8,778 nt of DNA from Methanobacteriota archaeon (GTDB lineage: Archaea; Thermoplasmatota; Poseidoniia; Poseidoniales; Thalassarchaeaceae). The position numbers were made by a program, and so were the translations under genes. Below the pieces are notes generated by a model that was given only the letters and a program-made list of their open reading frames with translations, had not been told where the DNA came from and made no database searches. How positions within the stretch are numbered: position 1 is the first letter of the stretch; every line of letters begins with the position of its first letter. This document shows positions 1-5,796 of the stretch, piece by piece. Location: assembly GCA_002685895.1 (NCBI GenBank), contig NYYK01000032.1, positions 1-8,778 on the forward strand, in the 5' to 3' direction.

Positions 1-3000
1 GATGGTCGATTGGCTCGCCGATTTGAGGAACTGTGGGACCCAATACCGGCTCTGGTTGAGTGGCAACTGGAATTGCCGATGTGCCTTTCGGGCCACCTAC
101 TGGTGAGGATGGAGGACTCCAAGAGGGGGGAGAACTAACAGGTGTAGGAGGAGAGTCGTGAACCATCGGGCCACCTACTGGTGAGGATGGAGGACTCCAA
201 GAGGGAGGGGAACTAACAGGCATAGGAGAGTCGTACATCTGGCCACCTGCTTGTGAGGATGGAGGGCTCCAAGAGGGAGGGGAACTAACAGGCATAGGAG
301 AGTCGTACATCTGGCCACCTACTGATGGAGCAGGTGGTTCCCGGAAAGGTGGTGAAGATGAGCCGAAAGCGTTCAAATCTGAACCAGGCTCAACCCAATT
401 CCCTTGCATTTGGTTCATTGGTTGTGAAGGTTCAAACATCTGAGGTTCATCTCTCCAAGACTCAACACCGTCACCACCTTTTCGGCGGCGTGTAAATACA
501 AGTAGTAGAATTATTAGGGCCAACATAAAAATGGCAACACTTGAACCGAAAAGTATCGGAGCCATTACTACATTACCAGCGACAACGTATTCTCTATCCA
601 AGAAATCAACCTGGACATTTGCACAACCTCTTTCGCTAATATGTACACCTTCACTAATGGTGTTAGGACAGTCATCGACATCGTCCATAATACTATCACC
701 ATCATCATCAGGGCATCCTCGATAGGTATCACCCGTCAAGTTACCCCATCGTGCTGGGCACATGTCAGCATTGTTTCCGTCAGGATTGCTACCGTAGCCA
801 TCACCATCAGGATCTAACCACTGTGTCGAATCGTTAGGGAAAGCATCGGGATTTTTGCCCTGAGGGTTGTCACCATATCCATCACCATCAGCGTCAGACC
901 ACTGAGTAGAGTCGTGCGGGAAAGCATCAGAGTTGGTGCCCTGAGGGTTGTCGCCATATCCATCACCATCAGCGTCAGACCACTGAGTAGATTCGTTAGG
1001 GAATGCATCGGGGCTGTAGCCATGAGGATTGTCGCCATATCCATCACCATCAGCGTCAGACCACTGAGTAGATTCGTTAGGGAATGCATCGGGGTTGTTG
1101 CCTAGTGGGTTATCACCATAACCATCGCCATCTTCATCAGACCATTGAGTCGGATCTAGATGAAAGGCGTCATAAATATCAGGAACGCCATCTCCATCAG
1201 TATCTAGTTCCCAAGTCCAATGTAATGTAGATGATTGATATTTCCGTGAGACGCTGAAGAATTCGGATGAGTCCCAACTATAAAGTTGGATAGAACCTTT
1301 AGTTGCTCCATTGAGTTTGAATGAAAGAGAAATTGATGGATCTACCGCACCATAGACATAGCGATAGAGTAAGACCATTTGGTCCACGTCAACTCTGTAT
1401 TTATTGGTACGAGTTATGTTGATGTGGTCATTAACAATGTCGGGATAATACAAACTCTCAATACTGTTAGAATCAAAGTGTGTTTCTTGAAGGATATTTT
1501 CACTCCAATCGTCACCCCAATCATCTATCCCGCCATCAATAGAGGTTATTACGTCAATATATTCAAGCCCAGTAATATCCATATCCAAATTGTACTCGAG
1601 AGGAATGGAAATGTCCACAAAATAATTGATGAAAGATGATGCACCCCAGTTGCCAGTATAATGGTCAATTAACTCTTCAACCAGTGGATAAAGATCAACA
1701 GAAGATATCGCCACCTCTTCCTGCATCGAAAATGTCATGGCACCATTATCCATAGTCACAGGGACTTCAACATAATCTTCCCAGTAATATATTCTTACAC
1801 CATTATATGTAAAAGATGGCTGATTAGGATAGGAATCTACTGGGCTGAGGGAAGGAACTGGAAGTCTCAAATCTTTCCATTCACCTACTTCTGAAAAATA
1901 ATACCATAACACAAGTTCTGGCTTGAATTCCAAAGTATAGTCTGATTCTATGTCATCAATCGACATATCTACTTTCCATTTTTCCCCTGGCTCTACTTCT
2001 ACAACCTCTGATGAATAGGTGAGTTCACCATCAATTGTGGTCTTGAATTTATATTCTAATTCAAGATAAGCCCATAACCCTAGACTAGATATTGAAGTAA
2101 CACCAGTCTGCTGACTTGCTGTGGAACTCTGGGTATAATCGCGGTTAATGGTTAGGTCACCTAAATCTCTAGTTGAATCGGGGAATGCGCGAGGGGTTAT
2201 GTGAGTGTAGCGCGTGGTGCTTTTGCCAGCTGGATCCGTTACCTTGACTGAAATTTCGTGGTCATGAGAGTCGTGGAATCGTACATTTATGTAACAATAG
2301 TTAGAGGGAAGTGACTGTTTAATATCATCAACGTGCCATTCAAAATCTAAATTAGATGATTCGTAGTCATAGGTATCACACGCATTGGCAACCCAATTCT
2401 CATGCACATACGGCGGCCAACTATCGGAAGGAAATTTTTCAAGATTAACTATAGGAGCTTCGTTTTCCGTGACCCAGCGATTCAATTCATAATCGCCACT
2501 TCCTTCGTATCTATCAACCCTGACTTTGTAGTATCCTGAAGAAGTAGCAACTCCAACAACTGATTCGCTAACATCCCCTGTGCCAATTGAAGAATCTATT
2601 AACGTGCCACTTGGAGAATATAGGTATAAATCTAAATCAGGTTCAACTGACCAAAGATCGTCCACGATATTCAAATATGCCTCAATAGTGGAACCAACGT
2701 TTAATGAAGAAATATATACCCACCAATCATGATAATCGCTACTGGAAATGTGATAGTCGTCTTGGAAATGATGCCAAACAGTTCTCCCGCTAGATGAAGA
2801 CCAAGTTACTTCTGAGGGGTAGATATTCTGGGTTCTGGTACGAATCGGTGAATCGCTTTTTGAGGTACGGGCAGAGGTGTAACTATTTTCATCATCATCA
2901 CTTAACTCAAGAGGAGTCTCATCATTGGTAATCACATCCATTGTATGTAGGGAAAATATAGGAACTGAAGACATCAATAAAATCAATATTACTAATACAG

Positions 3001-3019
3001 TGTTCGCAGAAAAGCGCAT
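1..3019 (-). CDS. Giant secreted single-span surface protein with PPC-like, Ig/PKD-like and TSP3-like repeats (C-terminal end missing)
   Basis: I translated the minus strand from ATG 3019-3017 and found 1006 codons without a stop, so the gene continues past the left edge. Residues 1-25 are a signal peptide with the hydrophobic core VLVILILLM. About 85-185 resemble a bacterial PPC domain (motif PDLDLYLYSPSG). About 187-276 look Ig/PKD-like with C214 and C242. About 280-600 are beta-rich and unrecognised. Residues 608-805 carry aspartate-rich TSP3-like calcium repeats, ending in four cysteines (754, 769, 784, 799). A membrane span at about 817-842 is followed by RRRK, which predicts an outside N-terminus and an inside tail. 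The tail (about 850-1006) is rich in Pro, Ser and Trp and is repeated. No enzyme motif is visible. Adhesion or an envelope structural role is inferred. The ATG is preceded by no ribosome binding site but by a TATA-like box, which fits a leaderless start. Confidence is high for the gene and low for its function. Confidence 0.93.
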   Translation of the reverse strand, partial: MRFSANTVLVILILLMSSVPIFSLHTMDVITNDETPLELSDDDENSYTSARTSKSDSPIRTRTQNIYPSEVTWSSSSGRTVWHHFQDDYHISSSDYHDWWVYISSLNVGSTIEAYLNIVDDLWSVEPDLDLYLYSPSGTLIDSSIGTGDVSESVVGVATSSGYYKVRVDRYEGSGDYELNRWVTENEAPIVNLEKFPSDSWPPYVHENWVANACDTYDYESSNLDFEWHVDDIKQSLPSNYCYINVRFHDSHDHEISVKVTDPAGKSTTRYTHITPRAFPDSTRDLGDLTINRDYTQSSTASQQTGVTSISSLGLWAYLELEYKFKTTIDGELTYSSEVVEVEPGEKWKVDMSIDDIESDYTLEFKPELVLWYYFSEVGEWKDLRLPVPSLSPVDSYPNQPSFTYNGVRIYYWEDYVEVPVTMDNGAMTFSMQEEVAISSVDLYPLVEELIDHYTGNWGASSFINYFVDISIPLEYNLDMDITGLEYIDVITSIDGGIDDWGDDWSENILQETHFDSNSIESLYYPDIVNDHINITRTNKYRVDVDQMVLLYRYVYGAVDPSISLSFKLNGATKGSIQLYSWDSSEFFSVSRKYQSSTLHWTWELDTDGDGVPDIYDAFHLDPTQWSDEDGDGYGDNPLGNNPDAFPNESTQWSDADGDGYGDNPHGYSPDAFPNESTQWSDADGDGYGDNPQGTNSDAFPHDSTQWSDADGDGYGDNPQGKNPDAFPNDSTQWLDPDGDGYGSNPDGNNADMCPARWGNLTGDTYRGCPDDDGDSIMDDVDDCPNTISEGVHISERGCANVQVDFLDREYVVAGNVVMAPILFGSSVAIFMLALIILLLVFTRRRKGGDGVESWRDEPQMFEPSQPMNQMQGNWVEPGSDLNAFGSSSPPFREPPAPSVGGQMYDSPMPVSSPPSWSPPSSQAGGQMYDSPMPVSSPPSWSPPSSPVGGPMVHDSPPTPVSSPPSWSPPSSPVGGPKGTSAIPVATQPEPVLGPTVPQIGEPIDH
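98..319 (-). repeat. Tandem repeat encoding Pro/Ser/Trp-rich cytoplasmic tail
   Basis: There are three consecutive in-frame units, read on the minus strand: 319-248 (72 bp), 247-176 (72 bp) and 175-98 (78 bp), then the start of a fourth. Each unit encodes GG(Q/P)M, an aspartate-serine-proline step, and the invariant core PVSSPPSWSPPSS. Units one and two are almost identical at DNA level. The 78-bp unit has two extra codons. The repeat lies after the membrane span and basic stop-transfer residues of the host protein, so it is predicted to face the cytoplasm. Confidence 0.9.
743..1147 (-). repeat. Five 81-bp units encoding TSP3-like calcium-binding repeats
   Basis: Five 27-codon units lie head to tail: 1147-1067, 1066-986, 985-905, 904-824 and 823-743 on the minus strand. 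The consensus is QWSDADGDGYGDNP, a short variable stretch, then DAFPN(E/D)ST. The DxDGDGYGD core is the calcium-binding signature of thrombospondin type 3 repeats. Units two to four are close to identical over long stretches, while the fifth diverges at its end (ADMCP). A degenerate unit precedes the array at residues 608-624 and a canonical TSP3 loop follows it at 771-805. The overlapping antisense and out-of-frame open frames here are by-products of the periodicity. Confidence 0.92.
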
Positions 3020-3041
3020 GAATATTGGATACAGTACAGTG

Positions 3042-3049
3042 ATTTAATG
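3042..3049 (-). promoter_or_regulatory. Possible archaeal TATA box for the left surface-protein gene
   Basis: On the minus strand this reads CATTAAAT and lies 23-30 bases upstream of ATG 3019. If it is a TATA box, transcription would begin at or just before the start codon. No Shine-Dalgarno-like sequence precedes that ATG, so a leaderless transcript fits. AT-rich octamers are common, so this is only a candidate. Confidence 0.35.
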
Positions 3050-3115
3050 TTATTGACCTTTCTTGAAGCATTATCGAGCCGAAGGTTCATGCAATATTGC
3101 CGTTAGCCGCTGTTC

Positions 3116-3322
3116 ATGGGAGCAGCAAGGGCGGTTGTGTTTGGCGGCGTTTCTGTATTCCCAGCAATTCTCATTGGAGTGATTCTCTTTCTGATAATGG
3201 GAGGTGCTGACCAAGAGTGGGCAAATTGGATGTGGGCCCCTTGCTACATTCTGCCTATCGGCTTGATGATTGCTGCCACTGTATACGGCTGGAAGACCGA
3301 CGTAGCTGTAGAAGTGGAGTGA
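3116..3322 (+). CDS. Small two-span membrane protein of unknown function
   Basis: This is a 68-residue protein with two hydrophobic segments, about residues 6-30 (VVFGGVSVFPAILIGVILFLIM) taken in two halves around a proline, and about 38-59, ending in a short acidic tail (VEVE). The segments are joined by a short loop containing GADQEWAN, so both ends are probably on the same side of the membrane. An in-frame TAG at 3104-3106 makes ATG 3116 the first possible ATG. No clear ribosome binding site precedes it. Its stop TGA (3320-3322) sits six bases before the endonuclease III start and overlaps an alternative GTG start of that gene, which suggests co-transcription. I do not recognise a family. 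The membrane-like composition, unlike a random shadow frame, and the tight junction with nth are the arguments that it is real. Confidence 0.62.
   Translation: MGAARAVVFGGVSVFPAILIGVILFLIMGGADQEWANWMWAPCYILPIGLMIAATVYGWKTDVAVEVE
3316..3322 (+). promoter_or_regulatory. Ribosome binding site deciding the nth start
   Basis: GGAGTGA ends five bases before GTG 3328 and matches the complement of the archaeal 16S 3' end apart from one base. It lies within the end of the upstream small membrane-protein gene, so translation of the two may be coupled. It favours GTG 3328 over GTG 3319. Confidence 0.6.
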
Positions 3323-3327
3323 TTCTA

Positions 3328-3945
3328 GTGAAAATTGGTGAAAAAGTTGCTGCCATAGGAACTCTACTTGACGAGTTTTATCCTGAACAGCCAATTCCCC
3401 TACAACATCGCGACCCATACACCTTTTTGGTCGCTGTAATGCTATCAGCACAGACCACTGACAAGAAGGTGAACCAAGTAACTCCTACTCTGTTTGATGC
3501 CGCAGGAAATCCTGCTGAAATGGCTGCCTTGAAAGTAGAACAGATTCGTGACATTATTAGAGAAATCGGACTTGCCCCCACCAAGGCGAAGAATCTCCAT
3601 TTGATGGCTCATCAACTTCTTGAAAGGCACGAAGGGGAAGTCCCTCAGACATTTGAGGAGTTAGAGGCTTTAGCAGGAGTTGGTCACAAAACTGCTAGTG
3701 TAGTAATGGTTCAAGCATTTGGAGTTCCGGCATTTCCTGTTGATACCCATATCCACAGGCTGGCAACCCGTTGGGGGCTCAGCGAAGGTCGTAACGTGGT
3801 TCAAGTTGAGCGTGACCTAAAGAATCTGTTTCCCGAAGAAGAATGGGCGCGACGCCATTTGCAAATCATATTCTTTGGAAGAGAACACTGTCCTGCTAGA
3901 GGTCATGACCCTCTTGATTGCCCTATCTGCTCATTTACCTCCTAA
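3328..3945 (+). CDS. nth: Endonuclease III (DNA glycosylase/AP lyase) with an incomplete iron-sulfur cysteine set
   Basis: The 205-residue product matches the size of Nth. In this family the enzyme removes oxidised pyrimidines and cuts the abasic site in base-excision repair. Visible family features are LSAQTTD (39-45), the helix-hairpin-helix LAGVGHKTA (115-123) with catalytic lysine K121, and VDTHIHR (138-144) with catalytic aspartate D139. The C-terminus has only C188, C198 and C201, spaced C-x9-C-x2-C, and ends four residues later. Classical Nth has four cluster cysteines (C-x6-C-x2-C-x5-C). There is no other cysteine in the protein. I chose GTG 3328 for its ribosome binding site. GTG 3319, overlapping the upstream stop, would add three residues. 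Starts farther upstream would run through the small membrane-protein gene in another frame and add sequence unlike Nth. Confidence 0.95.
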   Translation: MKIGEKVAAIGTLLDEFYPEQPIPLQHRDPYTFLVAVMLSAQTTDKKVNQVTPTLFDAAGNPAEMAALKVEQIRDIIREIGLAPTKAKNLHLMAHQLLERHEGEVPQTFEELEALAGVGHKTASVVMVQAFGVPAFPVDTHIHRLATRWGLSEGRNVVQVERDLKNLFPEEEWARRHLQIIFFGREHCPARGHDPLDCPICSFTS

Positions 3946-3952
3946 ATTGTTC

Positions 3953-3960
3953 AATAAATT
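3953..3960 (+). promoter_or_regulatory. Possible TATA box upstream of the peroxiredoxin gene
   Basis: AATAAATT lies in the 54-base gap after nth, 40-47 bases before ATG 4000. A start of transcription about 26 bases downstream would leave a leader of about 15-20 bases that just contains the GGAAGTG ribosome binding site. It is a composition-based candidate only. Confidence 0.3.
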
Positions 3961-3990
3961 AAGCGCCACCCTTAGATGTGTTGATTACTG

Positions 3991-3997
3991 GGAAGTG
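3991..3997 (+). promoter_or_regulatory. Ribosome binding site of the peroxiredoxin gene
   Basis: GGAAGTG ends two bases before ATG 4000, a short spacing. It resembles the GGAGTGA and GAGGTGA sites in front of the neighbouring plus-strand genes and supports the chosen ATG. Confidence 0.45.
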
Positions 3998-3999
3998 CT

Positions 4000-4470
4000 A
4001 TGGCTAAAAGATTTGAAGTCGGTGACAAGGCCCCTGAATTTACTGCAGAATTGACTGATGGGAGCACTGTGACCCTTTCTGAGATGCTGAAAGAAAGTGG
4101 AGTGATTCTCTATTTCTATCCGCGTGATAGCACTCCAGGATGTACTACGCAAGCCTGTGATTTCCGCGACAACTTTGGTTCCCTGAATGACAAAGGTTGG
4201 AGAGTAATTGGAATCTCTAAGGATTCTGCAAAGAGCCATCAGAAATTCATCGACAAACATTCTCTTCCGTTCGAATTGATTGTTGACAGCGAGACTGAAT
4301 TAAACCAACTCTACCACACTTGGACGAAGAAGAAACTCTATGGTCGCACATTCCTAGGATGCATCCGTTCTACATTTGCCATTAATCAGGACGGAACCTT
4401 TGCATGGGTTGGCTACAATGTAAAAGCAACAGGGCATGTTGAGAAATTGATGAATGAACTGAATATGTAG
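4000..4470 (+). CDS. bcp: Peroxiredoxin of the PrxQ/Bcp type
   Basis: The 156-residue product is a full-length thioredoxin-fold peroxidase. Enzymes of this family reduce hydrogen peroxide and organic hydroperoxides in the cytoplasm, using thioredoxin-like donors. The opening VGDKAPEFT is typical. The active site is the PRDSTPGCTTQACDFRD stretch (41-57): T45 and peroxidatic cysteine C48 in TPGC, with C53 five residues later as the expected resolving cysteine of the alpha-helical PrxQ subtype. R123 in CIRSTFAI is the conserved second-shell arginine. A third cysteine, C121, lies beside it at a position often occupied by a non-cysteine residue. There is no signal peptide. The gene has its own 54-base upstream gap and a 61-base downstream gap, so it may be transcribed separately from nth. 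Identification is secure. Confidence 0.96.
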   Translation: MAKRFEVGDKAPEFTAELTDGSTVTLSEMLKESGVILYFYPRDSTPGCTTQACDFRDNFGSLNDKGWRVIGISKDSAKSHQKFIDKHSLPFELIVDSETELNQLYHTWTKKKLYGRTFLGCIRSTFAINQDGTFAWVGYNVKATGHVEKLMNELNM

Positions 4471-4489
4471 GTTGTTTATTGAACAAAAC

Positions 4490-4512
4490 GCTTGAATGAT
4501 GTGACTTCAAGC
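4490..4512 (+). promoter_or_regulatory. Perfect 7-bp inverted repeat between peroxiredoxin and acyltransferase genes
   Basis: GCTTGAA (4490-4496) and TTCAAGC (4506-4512) form a perfect inverted repeat around a nine-base spacer. It lies 20 bases after the peroxiredoxin stop and nine bases before the acyltransferase ribosome binding site. It could be a repressor operator for the downstream gene, since an AT-rich GTTTATT lies just upstream at 4474-4480, or a weak transcript hairpin. There is no T-tract after it, so a classical intrinsic terminator is unlikely. Confidence 0.35.
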
Positions 4513-4520
4513 AATAATTC

Positions 4521-4527
4521 GAGGTGA
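4521..4527 (+). promoter_or_regulatory. Strong ribosome binding site of the acyltransferase gene
   Basis: GAGGTGA ends four bases before ATG 4532 and is a perfect seven-base match to the complement of the conserved archaeal 16S 3' end. It fixes the start of the acyltransferase. Confidence 0.75.
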
Positions 4528-4531
4528 GGTC

Positions 4532-5026
4532 ATGAGTGGTAATACCGATGACTTGGTTGGCAAGCGATACGACCTAGGCAATGGTTCTGTAGCGTGGGGC
4601 CCGTGCCATGTTGGCAAAGGGGCTATCTTCGGTTCTGATTGTTCAGTTGGTGCACTTGCCCATGTTGGTAGTGAGGCTATTTTAGGTGATCGCGTTAGAG
4701 TACAGGGTGGAGCATATGTTGCATCAATCTGTGAATTGAGCGATGATGTATTCATCGGTCCAAATGCAACTCTTCTCAACGATCGTCACCCACCCAGTCG
4801 TGATCGGAAAAAATGGTTACCAGTTATTATTGAAAATGGTGCGGTAATTGGAGGGGGCGCTACAATTCTACCAGGTGTTACAATAGGTCAGAAAGCTGTA
4901 GTGGCTGCTGGTGCTGTGGCCACTAAAGATGTACCAGCGGGTGAAGTATGGGGTGGAGTCCCAGCACACTTTTTGATGACAAGAGCAGATTACGAAGCGA
5001 GCCGAACAGATGGAGAGAGTCAATAA
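4532..5026 (+). CDS. Left-handed beta-helix acyltransferase, probable nucleotide-sugar N-acetyltransferase
   Basis: The 164-residue product consists mainly of hexapeptide repeats (V/I-G-x-x-A/C/V pattern) from about residue 22 to 140, for example VGKGAIFG, VGALAHVG, VFIGPNAT and AVIGGGATILPGVTIG. These fold into a trimeric left-handed beta-helix that binds acetyl-CoA between subunits. A loop interrupts the helix at about 82-98 (LLNDRHPPSRDR) and is followed by LPVII. That loop resembles the substrate loop of WbpD/WlbB-type enzymes, which acetylate 3-amino sugars on UDP for surface polysaccharide or glycan synthesis. The end AAGAVATKDVPAGEVWGGVP is the standard family ending. There is no signal peptide, so it is cytoplasmic. 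No glycosyltransferase or sugar-biosynthesis gene lies in the window, so the sugar substrate remains inferred. The acyltransferase class is secure. Confidence 0.9.
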   Translation: MSGNTDDLVGKRYDLGNGSVAWGPCHVGKGAIFGSDCSVGALAHVGSEAILGDRVRVQGGAYVASICELSDDVFIGPNATLLNDRHPPSRDRKKWLPVIIENGAVIGGGATILPGVTIGQKAVVAAGAVATKDVPAGEVWGGVPAHFLMTRADYEASRTDGESQ

Positions 5027-5223
5027 TGGACCCCGAACAGAGCAAGGATGCTGTCAAGGATTTCCTCCGTCGTTGCATCGCTTATGCGGATGAAACAATT
5101 GCTCGAAAAACAGAATCCGGCGATGATTCGGAAGGTCTAGCCAAATGGATTGCCTATCGAGATTATACCGTCTATGCCCTCAATGAAGTAGAAAATGGTG
5201 AGTTGAATCACTGGTTCGACTAA
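5026..5223 (+). CDS. Small conserved-looking soluble protein, function unknown
   Basis: This 65-residue protein starts at ATG 5026, which shares its A with the last base of the acyltransferase TAA (TAATG). A GGAGAG ribosome binding site at 5012-5017 lies inside the acyltransferase end. This one-base overlap is a common sign of translational coupling. An in-frame ATG at 4948 would overlap the acyltransferase by 79 bases and lacks a good binding site, so I rejected it. The sequence is charged, predicted mostly helical (DAVKDFLRRCIAYADETI, then AKWIAYRDYTVYALNEV), and ends in the aromatic motif NHWFD. It has one cysteine and no membrane segment. I do not recognise the family. Its placement suggests a partner of, or the same unit as, the acyltransferase, which is an inference. 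The next gene, on the opposite strand, ends three bases away. Confidence 0.78.
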   Translation: MDPEQSKDAVKDFLRRCIAYADETIARKTESGDDSEGLAKWIAYRDYTVYALNEVENGELNHWFD

Positions 5224-5226
5224 TTA

Positions 5227-5706
5227 TCAAACCTCTTCTGGAATTCCCAAATGATGAGAGGTCGTATCAACCACTGCCCCAGCACCTGGTACTAGAAGCA
5301 AGGTTTCAACACTGTTCAAGGCAAAAACTGGGGCACCCAGACGTTCTGACATACCCCCCAACTCTCGCCTGCAGGCGTCTTGTTGTGCTTTCATGTGTTT
5401 TAGGTCGCGCAGGTCAACCACTACCATGTCGCCATTCAACAACCTCTGAGTGATGCCATGAGTGGGTAATCGGTGGAGATTATCGGGCTCAACATAACGA
5501 ATGGCTCGCTTCGGTGGTGCTAGTTTGCTGTGTGACCAAATCTGCCACTTACGTTCGCCTAAATCGTGGAATTTTTGATTCACGAGAACCTCTACCTCGG
5601 AGATTTTAATCTTCTGAATTTCTTCTTGTGCGGCCGCCACAGAAGCACTTTCAGGAATGCCCTCGTTCGGGTCAGGCAGGCCGAAAAATGAGTAGATATT
5701 GGACAT
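5227..5706 (-). CDS. sepF: SepF-like protein (probable FtsZ membrane anchor)
   Basis: This is a 159-residue protein. In archaea, SepF tethers FtsZ to the membrane through an N-terminal amphipathic segment and a C-terminal globular domain. Here the start MSNIYSFFGL is short and hydrophobic enough to be such an anchor. A variable, partly helical region follows to about 65. The part from about 68 to 150 has the SepF pattern: GDMVVVDLRDLK (92-103) as strand plus loop, then a helix with RRELGGMSERLGAP, then strands VFALN and TLLLVPGAG (135-143). I chose ATG 5706, with AAGTGAT just upstream. GTG 5715 would add three residues. It lies 90 bases downstream of the giant PKD protein gene on the same strand, which may mean shared transcription. 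I recognise the family by pattern only. An alternative is another small alpha/beta protein of unknown role. Confidence 0.55.
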   Translation of the reverse strand: MSNIYSFFGLPDPNEGIPESASVAAAQEEIQKIKISEVEVLVNQKFHDLGERKWQIWSHSKLAPPKRAIRYVEPDNLHRLPTHGITQRLLNGDMVVVDLRDLKHMKAQQDACRRELGGMSERLGAPVFALNSVETLLLVPGAGAVVDTTSHHLGIPEEV

Positions 5707-5710
5707 GGTT

Positions 5711-5717
5711 ATCACTT
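5711..5717 (-). promoter_or_regulatory. Ribosome binding site supporting the ATG 5706 start
   Basis: On the minus strand AAGTGAT ends four bases before ATG 5706, the same spacing as the strong site at 4521-4527. It overlaps the alternative GTG start at 5715, which makes the ATG the better choice. Confidence 0.5.
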
Positions 5718-5796
5718 GCAGGATATTTTACTAGACCCTTCTCATCCTCGATATCATTTGAGGGTGATGCCTAAGAAAGGGGCTTTGAGAGGGATT

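Noticed and set aside
814..1105. Open frames on both strands within the repeat array
   Set aside because: They are out-of-frame by-products of the periodic codons (Met/Leu-rich or Ile/Val-rich repeats) lying over the real minus-strand frame.
743..1147. Regularly spaced repeats that could be taken for a CRISPR array
   Set aside because: The period is 81 bp, the whole unit including the 'spacer' is conserved and in frame, and it encodes TSP3-like repeats within a continuous gene.
3217..3327. Upstream ATG extending nth by 37 residues
   Set aside because: The extension lies over the small membrane-protein gene in another frame, is unlike any Nth N-terminus, and the binding site supports GTG 3328.
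3071..3451. 126-codon minus-strand open frame
   Set aside because: It covers the intergenic gap, the small membrane-protein gene and the start of nth in antisense and has no family resemblance.
5716..5796. Terminator or small RNA between the PKD protein and SepF-like genes
   Set aside because: I found no convincing hairpin or long T-tract. The TAAAATAT sequence there is too close to ATG 5706 to be an ideal TATA box for it.
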